From positions 77,805 through 141,804 of the forward strand of contig JAZNKJ010000039.1 in NCBI GenBank assembly GCA_045578465.1: a stretch of DNA of 64,000 bases. The letters are read 5' to 3'. Of this stretch, positions 41,329 through 49,050 are shown piece by piece. The DNA comes from SIG454 sp045578465 (GTDB lineage Bacteria > Bacillota > Clostridia > Monoglobales > Monoglobaceae). Numbering within the stretch: position 1 is the first letter of the stretch; every line of letters begins with the position of its first letter. The notes under the pieces were generated by a model. It saw only the letters and a list, made by a program, of their open reading frames with translations. It was not told the origin of the DNA and ran no database searches. Position numbers and translations under genes: made by a program.

Positions 41329-42750
41329 ATGAGAAAAACTAAAATTGTATGCACCCTCGGCCCTGCTTCTAAAAGTGAGCAAGTCATAGAGGAAATGCTT
41401 AAAAGCGGAATGAGCGTTGGGAGAATAAACTTTTCTCACGGCACCCACGAGGAACATAAAAAGACCATTGATACTTTCAGGAAAGTAAGAGACAGATTGG
41501 GTGTTCCTGCCGCTGTTATGCTTGACACAAAAGGCCCTGAAATAAGAATAGGAACCTTTAAAGACGGGAAAATCAACCTTTCAGACGGAGCGAAATTCAC
41601 TCTCACAACAAAGGAAATTGTGGGAGATGAAAATATTGTTTCCATTACCTATAAAGAGCTTCCCACACAGGTCGCTTGTGGCAATAAGATTTTAATTGAC
41701 GACGGAAGAATAGGTCTTGAAATTGTCAAAGTTACTGAGGATGAAATTGAATGCGTCGTTAAAAACGGGGGAGAGATTTCCAACCGAAAGGGTGTTAATG
41801 TCCCTAATATCCACCTTGATTATCCTTATATAAGCAAAAAGGATGAGGAGGATTTAAAATTCGGTGTAGAGATGGATGTTGACTTTGTTGCGGCGTCCTT
41901 TGTCCGCTCAAAAGAAGATGTTATTGCCATAAGAAATTTCCTTGATTACCACGGCGGATATAACATAAAAATCATTGCGAAAATTGAAAATATCGAGGGC
42001 GTTAACAACTTTGATGATATACTCAAATATTCCGATGGAATAATGGTTGCCCGAGGGGATATGGGTGTTGAAATTGAATTTGAAAAGCTCCCGGGTTTGC
42101 AGAAGAAATTCATTAAAAAGTGTTACAGTCAGGGTAAAATGATTATAACCGCAACTCAGATGCTTGAATCAATGGTGCATAATTTAACCCCCACAAGAGC
42201 GGAAATAACAGATGTTGCCAACGCTGTTTTTGACGGAACATCAGGAATTATGCTCTCAGGGGAAACTGCAATCGGCGAGCATCCTGCCCATGTTGTCCGG
42301 ACTATGGCGAAGATTGCGGAGCAGGCAGAGAGCGATGCCTTTGATATGGATATTTATAAGGATATGCAATATGTAAATGACAGCGAAGATACAACCAATG
42401 CAATCTGCGATGCGGCCTGCACGACGGCAAATGATATAAAGGCAACAGCTATTATTGCCGTAACAAAATCAGGCTATACAGCGAGAAGAGTTTCAAAATT
42501 CAGACCAAGCCAGACCATTGTTGCAACAACTCCTGATGAAAAGACTTTCCATCAACTGGCGCTGAGCTGGGGCGTTTATCCCGTTAAGGCAATTTACCAG
42601 CCAGATGCAAATGTGCTTTTTGACCACAGCGTTGCCTGTGCCAAAAGATACGGTCTCGTTAAAGACGGAGATACAGTTGTAATAACCGCAGGAGCCAATG
42701 AAGAAACAAATATCTTAACAGTTTATACCGTTAAAAGCGGAACGAGATAA
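41329..42750 (+). CDS. pyk: Pyruvate kinase
   Basis: Last glycolytic ATP-forming step, PEP to pyruvate (473 aa). Motifs include INFSHGTHEEH, the ligand-binding LDTKGPEIRIG, IIAKIENIEGV with the catalytic Lys, and MVARGDMGVEIEFEKLP. The allosteric C-terminal domain is present, but the extra PEP-utiliser domain found in Bacillus pyruvate kinase (about 585 aa) is absent. The ATG follows AAGAAAGGAC. It is monocistronic between its promoter and a strong terminator. Confidence 0.97.
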   Translation: MRKTKIVCTLGPASKSEQVIEEMLKSGMSVGRINFSHGTHEEHKKTIDTFRKVRDRLGVPAAVMLDTKGPEIRIGTFKDGKINLSDGAKFTLTTKEIVGDENIVSITYKELPTQVACGNKILIDDGRIGLEIVKVTEDEIECVVKNGGEISNRKGVNVPNIHLDYPYISKKDEEDLKFGVEMDVDFVAASFVRSKEDVIAIRNFLDYHGGYNIKIIAKIENIEGVNNFDDILKYSDGIMVARGDMGVEIEFEKLPGLQKKFIKKCYSQGKMIITATQMLESMVHNLTPTRAEITDVANAVFDGTSGIMLSGETAIGEHPAHVVRTMAKIAEQAESDAFDMDIYKDMQYVNDSEDTTNAICDAACTTANDIKATAIIAVTKSGYTARRVSKFRPSQTIVATTPDEKTFHQLALSWGVYPVKAIYQPDANVLFDHSVACAKRYGLVKDGDTVVITAGANEETNILTVYTVKSGTR

Positions 42751-42754
42751 AAAT

Positions 42755-42786
42755 AAGGGACTTGCATTTTGCAAGTCCCTTTTAGT
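42755..42786. terminator. Bidirectional terminator between pyk and nagB
   Basis: Stem AAGGGACTTGC/GCAAGTCCCTT with a 5-nt loop and T-rich tails; both stop codons abut it. Confidence 0.92.
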
Positions 42787-42787
42787 A

Positions 42788-43498
42788 TTAATTTTCGCTA
42801 TATATTACTGTAACATCAGGATGAAGCTGAAGAATTGAAGCAGGAACAAATGGAGTAATCGGTCCGTATAAGGACTTTTCAAGAATTTCCTTTTTGTTTT
42901 TGCCGTTGGCGATTAAGAGAACTTTTTTTGCCTGCATAATAGCTTTCATTCCCATTGTTATAGCCTTTCGCGGAACATCATCAATTGATTCAAAAAATCT
43001 TGCGTTTGCATCAATTGTTGACTGATCTAGTGTAACTGCGTGGGTTGGGCCTGTGAAAACATCCTCAGGCTCGTTAAAACCGATATGGCCGTCAAGACCG
43101 ATTCCGAGGAGCTGAATATCAATTCCGCCGAGGCTGTCAATAAGCTCGTCATAGCGCTTTCCCTCTTTTTCAAGGTCTTCGGCGCATCCGTTTGGAACAT
43201 TTGTTTTCTCCATAGGAACATTTATCTTTGAGAAAAGATTTGTATTCATAAAATAACGATAGCTCTGGTCGTTATCCCCTGTAAGTCCAACATATTCGTC
43301 AAGGTTAACTGTTGTAACAGAAGAAAAATCAAGCTTACCCTCTTCGTAATCCTTTGCAAGATTTGCATAAGTTCCGAGAGGGGAAGAGCCTGTTGCAAGA
43401 CCTAAAATGCTGTCGGGCTTATTTTTAACCTGCTCTGCAATAATGTCTGCTGCAAGACGGCTGAGCTCGTCGTAACTGTTAGCTTTAATGAATTTCAT
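42788..43498 (-). CDS. nagB: Glucosamine-6-phosphate deaminase
   Basis: Converts glucosamine-6-phosphate to fructose-6-phosphate and ammonia (236 aa, the short Firmicutes form without the allosteric C-terminal extension of E. coli). Substrate loop LGLATGSSPLGTY near residue 35, catalytic Asp in NLDEYVGL, active-site LLGIGLDGHIGFNEP with the His. It lies 18 nt after the beta-helix acyltransferase gene and shares its substrate with the GlmM fusion two genes upstream, so one operon holds a biosynthetic and a degradative exit from GlcN-6-P. nagA is not next to it. Confidence 0.96.
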   Translation of the reverse strand: MKFIKANSYDELSRLAADIIAEQVKNKPDSILGLATGSSPLGTYANLAKDYEEGKLDFSSVTTVNLDEYVGLTGDNDQSYRYFMNTNLFSKINVPMEKTNVPNGCAEDLEKEGKRYDELIDSLGGIDIQLLGIGLDGHIGFNEPEDVFTGPTHAVTLDQSTIDANARFFESIDDVPRKAITMGMKAIMQAKKVLLIANGKNKKEILEKSLYGPITPFVPASILQLHPDVTVIYSEN

Positions 43499-43516
43499 AA
43501 GAATACCTCCGAAAAA

Positions 43517-44182
43517 TTAGTTTTCTCTGACCACGATGTTATCCATGCTCTTAACAATGCATCCGCCAGGAAAAACTCCGCGAAGAGAGTTAAGAGGATA
43601 AACAGAGGTGGTTTTTCCGATTACAGTTCCGGGATTTAAGATGCATCCGCAACCAATGTCTGCCCCGTCCCCTAAAATACCGCCGATTTTTCTAAGACCT
43701 GTTTCGTATTCTTCGTCGCCGTGAATAACAACGGCTTTACCGTCAGTTTTAAGGTTTGAACAGATTGAACCTGCCCCCATATGAGCAAGGTTTCCGAGAA
43801 CCGAATCTCCTACATAATTATAATGCGGAACCTGTGCTTTGTCAAGCAAAATGCAGTTTTTAAGCTCAGTGGAATTTCCTAAGACGCAGTTCCTTCCTGT
43901 TATAACATTTCCCCTTAAATATGCCCCGGGGCGAATTTCGGTCCCCTCGCCTATTATGGCAGGAGCGATAATAGTAGCTGTGGGGGCAATTTTAACATTT
44001 TCTCCAACGAAAACGCCCTCTTTGATTTCAGTAAAACCATCAAGACCTTCTGAGATTAAAGATTTAATATGCTCCTTGATTTTAGGGAGCATCTCCCAAG
44101 GATATTCGCTTTCGTCAAAAAGTTTTTTAAGGTATGGAACAGTGCAGTCAAAAAGCTCTTTTGTCTTAACTTTTTTATTCAC
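43517..44182 (-). CDS. GlmU-like left-handed beta-helix acyltransferase (GTG start)
   Basis: A 221-aa hexapeptide-repeat protein resembling the acetyltransferase half of GlmU. After a short helical N-terminus it shows repeats (VGENVKIAPTATIIAPAIIG) and a GlmU-type active region AQVPHYNYVGDSVLG then GAGSICSNLKTDGK, with the His expected for acetyl transfer. The uridylyltransferase half of GlmU is absent. It probably acetylates glucosamine-1-phosphate or a related sugar. GTG 44182 is chosen because AAAGGGGA lies 8 nt before it; TTG 44200 lacks a site. It overlaps the glmM stop by 8 bp. Confidence 0.8.
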   Translation of the reverse strand: MNKKVKTKELFDCTVPYLKKLFDESEYPWEMLPKIKEHIKSLISEGLDGFTEIKEGVFVGENVKIAPTATIIAPAIIGEGTEIRPGAYLRGNVITGRNCVLGNSTELKNCILLDKAQVPHYNYVGDSVLGNLAHMGAGSICSNLKTDGKAVVIHGDEEYETGLRKIGGILGDGADIGCGCILNPGTVIGKTTSVYPLNSLRGVFPGGCIVKSMDNIVVREN

Positions 44183-45797
44183 CCTTGTGTCCCCTTTCAA
44201 TTGCTTTATTTATAATTCTGTCGGCGTATTCCACGCATTTTTCATAGCTTTCGCTTTCAATCATAACACGGATAACAGGCTCAGTTCCGCTCTGACGGAG
44301 AAGAACTCTGCCGTTTCCACCGATAAGCTTTTCGATTTCTTCTTTTTCTTTTAAAACTTCCTTGTCGGAAAGAACAGCTTCCTTGTCTTTAACCCTCAAA
44401 TTCTTGGTAAACTGAGGATAAAGAGTAACATTCTCGCAAAGCTTGGAGAGAGTTGACTTTTTGTCGCAAGCCTCTTCTGTAAGCATTATTGCTGTAAGAA
44501 GACCGTCTCCTGTTGTGGCATACTTTTTAAGAATAATATGACCTGACTGCTCTCCGCCTAAGGTGAAATCGTTCTCCTGCATGCACTCATAAACAAAGCG
44601 GTCGCCCACCTTGGTCTGAGCACATTTTATACCGATTTTTTCAAGGCTCTTAACAAATCCGCTGTTTGACATAACCGTTGCAACAACAGTGTTTCCGTTA
44701 AGCATTCCACGGTCTTTAAGACGCTGGCCTAAAATGTAGAGCATTGCGTCTCCATCAACAACATTCCCCTTTTCGTCAACAGCTATACATCTGTCTGCGT
44801 CTCCGTCAAAGGCAAAGCCCATATCAAGATGTTTTTCCTTAACAAGACGGCATAGGTTTTCGATATGAGTTGATCCGCAATTTTCGTTCACATTAAGACC
44901 GTCAGGACTTGCGCCCACAACATAGGTCTGTGCGCCTAATGCGCCGAAAAGAGAGCTTGCAAGCATCCAGGAGGCTCCGTTTGCACAGTCAAGACCAATC
45001 TTTAAATTTTTATAGGAATGGGATGCAATGGAAATGAGGTAGCCAAGGTATCTGTTTCTTCCTGAAACGTAGTCAACAATACATCCGATTTTTTCCCGAC
45101 GGGCAAAAGGAAGGTCCTCCCCCATGATGCCAAGAGACTTTAAGTCTCCGTCTATATATCTCTCAATGAGGGAGGTTGTTTTATCATCAAGCTTTTCTCC
45201 AAAGCGGTTTATAACCTTTATTCCGTTGTCATAATAAGGGTTATGGGATGCGGTTATCATAATGCCGCAGTCAAACTCATCCTGACGGGTTACATAAGAA
45301 ACGCTCGGTGTCGTGGTAACATGGAGCATATAAGCATCTGCTCCTGATGCGGTTATTCCGGCCACAAGAGAATATTCGAGCATATAGCTTGAACGGCGCG
45401 TGTCTTTTCCTACAACGATTTTCGGGCGATAGTTCGCCTTGGTATTTCCTGAGAGAGAAGAGGAGTAATACCATCCCAAAAATCTTCCGACTTTGTACGC
45501 CTGAATAGATGTAAGAGTTGTGTTGGCCTCTCCGCGGAAACCGTCTGTTCCAAAGTATTTGTTTGGTGTGTTTTCGCCGTCAGCAGCTTTACTTAAAACA
45601 ATTTTGTCTTTTAAAAGCTCATCTGCTGAAACATTAAAAAGGTCGCAAAGAAGCAAAACCTTGTCAATCTGCGGAAGAGCCTGGTCCATCTCCCATTTGG
45701 AAACAGATTGTCTTGAAACATCGATTTTGTCAGCAAGCTGTTCCTGAGAAAGCCCAGCCTGACTTCTTAAATGCGCGATTTTTTCACCTATGGTCAT
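44175..45797 (-). CDS. glmM: Phosphoglucosamine mutase with N-terminal XRE helix-turn-helix domain
   Basis: A 540-aa fusion. Residues 1-66 are a complete XRE/HTH_3 DNA-binding domain (IGEKIAHLRSQAGLSQEQLA, VSRQSVSKWE). After a short linker, GlmM starts at residue 80 (KYFGTDGFRGE) and is intact: phosphoserine loop ITASHNPYYDNG (Ser 184), metal site DGDADR (331-336), GGEQSGH, and phosphate-binding RQSGTEPVIRVM. The frame is continuous, with no internal start before the enzyme part. GlmM makes glucosamine-1-phosphate for wall precursors. ATG 45797 follows AAAGGA at a long 12-nt spacing; a longer frame to 45827 lacks a site. It leads an operon with the acyltransferase and nagB and is flanked by inverted repeats, suggesting self-regulation. 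Confidence 0.93.
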   Translation of the reverse strand: MTIGEKIAHLRSQAGLSQEQLADKIDVSRQSVSKWEMDQALPQIDKVLLLCDLFNVSADELLKDKIVLSKAADGENTPNKYFGTDGFRGEANTTLTSIQAYKVGRFLGWYYSSSLSGNTKANYRPKIVVGKDTRRSSYMLEYSLVAGITASGADAYMLHVTTTPSVSYVTRQDEFDCGIMITASHNPYYDNGIKVINRFGEKLDDKTTSLIERYIDGDLKSLGIMGEDLPFARREKIGCIVDYVSGRNRYLGYLISIASHSYKNLKIGLDCANGASWMLASSLFGALGAQTYVVGASPDGLNVNENCGSTHIENLCRLVKEKHLDMGFAFDGDADRCIAVDEKGNVVDGDAMLYILGQRLKDRGMLNGNTVVATVMSNSGFVKSLEKIGIKCAQTKVGDRFVYECMQENDFTLGGEQSGHIILKKYATTGDGLLTAIMLTEEACDKKSTLSKLCENVTLYPQFTKNLRVKDKEAVLSDKEVLKEKEEIEKLIGGNGRVLLRQSGTEPVIRVMIESESYEKCVEYADRIINKAIERGHKGE

Positions 45798-45823
45798 AGT
45801 AAATTCAATTCCTTTCATAAAAT

Positions 45824-45837
45824 GCAACAGAGGTTGC
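45824..45837. promoter_or_regulatory. Inverted repeat P1, candidate operator in the glmM leader
   Basis: GCAAC-AGAG-GTTGC, a perfect 5-bp inverted repeat. On the minus strand it lies at about +5 to +18 from the predicted start of glmM transcription, a typical repressor position. Its half-site matches P2 at 45899-45913. Confidence 0.6.
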
Positions 45838-45847
45838 TATATTAACA

Positions 45848-45876
45848 ATTATATAAGAGTATATGCAGAAAGTCTA
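45848..45876 (-). promoter_or_regulatory. Sigma-A promoter of the glmM-acyltransferase-nagB operon
   Basis: Minus strand TAGACT (45876-45871), 17 nt, TATAAT (45853-45848). A sub-optimal -35 with a perfect -10. Start predicted near 45841. Confidence 0.65.
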
Positions 45877-45898
45877 TAAACTATTGTTTGAATTTTTG

Positions 45899-45913
45899 GC
45901 AACCATAGGTTGC
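45899..45913. promoter_or_regulatory. Inverted repeat P2 upstream of the glmM promoter
   Basis: GCAACC-ATA-GGTTGC, a perfect 6-bp inverted repeat with the same GCAAC half-site as P1 (one base more between half-sites). It lies at about -59 to -73 relative to glmM and about 95 bp before the divergent zip -35 box. Two such sites bracketing a promoter suggest looping or cooperative binding. Confidence 0.6.
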
Positions 45914-46007
45914 GAAAAAAGGCAAGAAGAAGTCTTTTTAATGAAAAACGGCAAAAAATCAAGTGGAAAATGTAAGCTTTGATTAGCAAAAATAAAATCA
46001 AAAAATA

Positions 46008-46036
46008 TTGACAAAACAATGAGAAAAAAGTAAAAT
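46008..46036 (+). promoter_or_regulatory. Sigma-A promoter of the ZIP transporter gene
   Basis: TTGACA (46008-46013), 17 nt, TAAAAT (46031-46036). The start codon follows only about 22 nt later, with AAGGAGGAG between. Confidence 0.75.
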
Positions 46037-46057
46037 TTATGTAAGGAGGAGAAAAAT

Positions 46058-46807
46058 ATGAAGCTTGTATTATTAACAGCTCTGGGCGTTGGAGGAGCTA
46101 CCGCTTTCGGAGCCGTTTTAGGATTTATATTCAAAAAGTTTTCTCATAAATTTGAAGACATAATAACAGGCTTTGCGGCAGGGGTTATGCTTGCGGCTGC
46201 CCTTATGGGACTCATTATTCCAGCCCTTGAAAATGGTGGGATTTTAAAAACAGTTGTCGGTATATTTTTGGGCGCTGTTTTTCTCAATCTTATGGATGCT
46301 TTTATTCCTCACAGTCATCAGAGCGTGGGGCAGGATTTAGGAAATAAAGCCACAGAAAAACGAAAAAGCGATAAGGTTATGCTTTTCGTTCTTGCTATTG
46401 CCATTCATAATTTTCCCGAAGGAATTGCGGCAGGCGTAGGCTTTGGAACAGGCGAAATCGGAAAAGCTCTTACGGTTGCAGGAGGTATTGCGCTCCAGAA
46501 TATCCCTGAGGGTATGATTATAATCGGACCTATGCTTTTGGCAGGAATGGGAAAGACAAAGACTTTCCTTATTGCTCTTGCAACAGGGCTGGTTGAAGTT
46601 GTTGGAACTTTCGTTGGCTATTTTGCAGTTAATTTATCAACTGCAATTTTGCCCATTGCTCTCGCTTTTGCAGGTGGAACAATGCTGTATATCATAAGTG
46701 ACGAGATGATTCCCGAAACCCATTCCCACGGTAATGAAAGAGGTGCAACCTATGCCCTCCTTGCAGGGTTCTGCCTTATGCTTTTCGTAGACTTTTATTT
46801 AGGATAA
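46058..46807 (+). CDS. ZIP-family metal transporter
   Basis: A polytopic membrane transporter (249 aa) for Zn2+ or related divalent metals, similar to ZupT. Eight hydrophobic segments are seen. TM4 and TM5 carry the metal-site motifs AIHNFPEGIAAGVGFG and ALQNIPEGM; the variable loop has HSHQS. A second metal-import route besides the znu operon in this window. The ATG follows AAGGAGG and a strong terminator follows the stop. Confidence 0.92.
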   Translation: MKLVLLTALGVGGATAFGAVLGFIFKKFSHKFEDIITGFAAGVMLAAALMGLIIPALENGGILKTVVGIFLGAVFLNLMDAFIPHSHQSVGQDLGNKATEKRKSDKVMLFVLAIAIHNFPEGIAAGVGFGTGEIGKALTVAGGIALQNIPEGMIIIGPMLLAGMGKTKTFLIALATGLVEVVGTFVGYFAVNLSTAILPIALAFAGGTMLYIISDEMIPETHSHGNERGATYALLAGFCLMLFVDFYLG

Positions 46808-46832
46808 AAAAGACTGCCTCGGCAGTCTTTTT
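46807..46832 (+). terminator. Intrinsic terminator after the ZIP gene
   Basis: AAAAAGACTGCC/GGCAGTCTTTTT with a 2-nt apparent loop; the T-run merges with the next promoter's -35 region. Confidence 0.9.
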
Positions 46833-46835
46833 CTG

Positions 46836-46864
46836 TTGACCTTTATGGGCATTTATGGTAAAAT
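46836..46864 (+). promoter_or_regulatory. Sigma-A promoter of GNAT-sulP
   Basis: TTGACC (46836-46841), 17 nt, TAAAAT (46859-46864). A start-codon frame beginning at 46836 would lie inside the promoter, so the GNAT start is placed at 46899. Confidence 0.7.
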
Positions 46865-46898
46865 AAATGTCGAACGAAATTTTACGAGGAAGATGAAA

Positions 46899-47399
46899 AT
46901 GAGCTATAAAATAAGGGAAATGGTTCCCGAGGATAATCTTGCTATTGCAGAGCTTATCAGATACAATCTAAAAAAGCATGGGCTTGATATTCCCGGGACG
47001 GTTTATTTTGACGAGGGGATAGACAATCTCTATGATTTTTATTCAGAAAGCGAAAAAAGAGGCTATTATGTCCTGACAGACCAAGAGGGAACTGTTGTGG
47101 GCGGAATCGGCCTTGCGGAGATTTCCTTATTTGAAAACTGTGCCGAGCTTCAAAAGCTCTATCTTTCTGACTCTGCCAAAGGTAAGGGCTGGGGATATAA
47201 AATGATAAGCTTTCTTGAAGAAAAAATGATAGAAAAAGGCTATAAAGCCTCATATCTCGAAACCCATAGCAACCTCAAAGTTGCCATTCATACATATGAA
47301 AAAAGCGGATATAAAGAAATTAAGCGCCCCAAAGGAGTTGTCCACGGGGCCATGAACAGGTTTTACTATAAAAATCTTTTAGAAAGGGAAACAAAATGA
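46899..47399 (+). CDS. GNAT-family N-acetyltransferase
   Basis: An acetyl-CoA-dependent acetyltransferase of 166 aa. Motif A is LQKLYLSDSAKGKGWGYKMI, with the pyrophosphate-binding KGKGWG, and motif B includes LETHSNLKVAIHTYEKSGY. The substrate is not identifiable. ATG 46899 is preferred because GAGGAAG is well placed; ATG 46893 is an alternative. Its stop overlaps the SulP start (ATGA), so the two are translated together, though no functional link is known. Confidence 0.86.
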   Translation: MSYKIREMVPEDNLAIAELIRYNLKKHGLDIPGTVYFDEGIDNLYDFYSESEKRGYYVLTDQEGTVVGGIGLAEISLFENCAELQKLYLSDSAKGKGWGYKMISFLEEKMIEKGYKASYLETHSNLKVAIHTYEKSGYKEIKRPKGVVHGAMNRFYYKNLLERETK

Positions 47400-49039
47400 A
47401 AATATTTCAACCAAAAATTTTAGAACTTAAAAAAGGATATACGGCAAAACAGCTGCTTCCCGATATTGTGGCAGGGCTTATTGTTGCAATTATTGCTCTT
47501 CCCCTTTCAATTGCCCTTGCAATTGCATCTGGGGTTTCTCCTGAAAAGGGACTCTATACGGCAATTGTTGCAGGGTTTGTTATTGCTTTATTAGGAGGAA
47601 GTAATGTTAACATATCAGGGCCAACCGCTGCCTTTGCAACTATTGTTGCAGGGATTGTGGCAACATTTGGGACAAGCGGCCTTATTGTTGCAACAATTAT
47701 GGCGGGAATACTCCTCATTTTAATGGGCATTTTCAAATTCGGTTCACTTATAAAATACATACCCCATACCATAACAACGGGCTTTACGGCGGGAATTGCC
47801 GTAACAATCTTAATTGGTCAGATTAAGGACTTTTTCGGAATGTCCTATCCAAAAGGGGCTCATACAGTTGAGACAATTGATAAGCTCAGCGCACTTTTAA
47901 AGTCACTTGATACATTTAATTACTGGGCACTGTTAGTGGGCGGAATCGGTCTTCTTATTTTAATCGTATGGCCGAAAATAAGTAAGAAAATCCCAGGCTC
48001 ACTCATTGCGGTTATCGTTGGAATTGCTATTGTTAAATTGTTTAAAATCCCTGTGAATACTATTGGAGATTTATATGAGATTTCAAATGAAGCACCGAAA
48101 TTTGCGCTGCCTCAGGTTAACTTTGATATGATAAGACAGCTTCTTCCAAGCGCCTTTACCATTGCGGTTTTGGCGGCCATTGAGTCCCTTTTATCCTGCG
48201 TCGTTTCGGATAATATGATAAAGGACAAGCATAACTCAAACACAGAGCTTATTGCCCTTGGAACAGGGAATATTTTCTCAGGGTTATTCGGCGGTATCCC
48301 TGCAACGGGAGCCATTGCAAGAACTGCGGCAAATGTTAAAAACGGAGGAAGAACCCCCGTTTCGGGAATGGTCCATGCTGTAATTTTGCTTCTTATTTTG
48401 GTTATTTTAATGCCTTATGCGGCTCTTATTCCAATGCCAATTATTGCGGCAATACTATTTATGGTTGCATATAATATGAGCGAATGGCGTCAGTTTGTCA
48501 AAATCTGCAAAACTGCCCCCAAAAGCGATATTGCTGTTTTAGTTATAACCTTTGTTTTAACAGTTGTTTTTGACTTGGTTGTGGCAATCGAATTCGGGCT
48601 TATTGCGGCGGCGTGCCTCTTTATCAAGAGAATGGTTGAGGTAACCCATATCCGCCCATGGACAAAAGAGGACGAGGAAACAGAAACCGACGGCGGAAAT
48701 CTTAAAAAGATTCCACCAAAGACAGAGGTTTTTGAAATAAGCGGACCGCTGTTTTTTGCAAATTCCGATGCGGTTTCTTCAATTCCGATTAAGGATGGGG
48801 CAGAGGTTATAATTCTTAGAATGAGGAATTTGACTTCTCTTGATGCGACTGCTCTTCGTGAGATTGCAACAGTTTATGAGCTTTGCAAAAACCGTGGAAT
48901 TAAGGTTTTATTCTCCCATGTCAACAAACAGCCAATGTCTGTTATGAAAAAAGCAGGCTTTTATGATATGGTAGGAAAAGACAGCTTTACAAAGGATATA
49001 GATTCTGCACTTTTAAAGGCAGAAGAACTTACAAAATAA
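47396..49039 (+). CDS. SulP-family anion transporter with STAS domain
   Basis: A membrane transporter of 547 aa for sulfate, bicarbonate or related anions. The transport domain (about 1-420) carries the family motifs ALPLSIALAIASGVSPEKGL and GGSNVNISGPTAAF near residues 35-80, plus NIFSGLFGGIPATGAIARTA. A cytoplasmic STAS domain (about 445-545) follows with LRMRNLTSLDATALREI. Both parts are complete. Substrate specificity cannot be read; no sulfate-reduction or carbonic anhydrase gene is adjacent. Confidence 0.93.
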   Translation: MKIFQPKILELKKGYTAKQLLPDIVAGLIVAIIALPLSIALAIASGVSPEKGLYTAIVAGFVIALLGGSNVNISGPTAAFATIVAGIVATFGTSGLIVATIMAGILLILMGIFKFGSLIKYIPHTITTGFTAGIAVTILIGQIKDFFGMSYPKGAHTVETIDKLSALLKSLDTFNYWALLVGGIGLLILIVWPKISKKIPGSLIAVIVGIAIVKLFKIPVNTIGDLYEISNEAPKFALPQVNFDMIRQLLPSAFTIAVLAAIESLLSCVVSDNMIKDKHNSNTELIALGTGNIFSGLFGGIPATGAIARTAANVKNGGRTPVSGMVHAVILLLILVILMPYAALIPMPIIAAILFMVAYNMSEWRQFVKICKTAPKSDIAVLVITFVLTVVFDLVVAIEFGLIAAACLFIKRMVEVTHIRPWTKEDEETETDGGNLKKIPPKTEVFEISGPLFFANSDAVSSIPIKDGAEVIILRMRNLTSLDATALREIATVYELCKNRGIKVLFSHVNKQPMSVMKKAGFYDMVGKDSFTKDIDSALLKAEELTK

Positions 49040-49050
49040 GGATTTATAAG

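Noticed and set aside
45798..46057. A small gene or ncRNA in the 260-bp gap between glmM and the ZIP gene
   Set aside because: The gap is explained by two divergent promoters and two inverted repeats; a minus-strand frame there (45874-46134) runs antisense into the ZIP gene and has no protein-like features.
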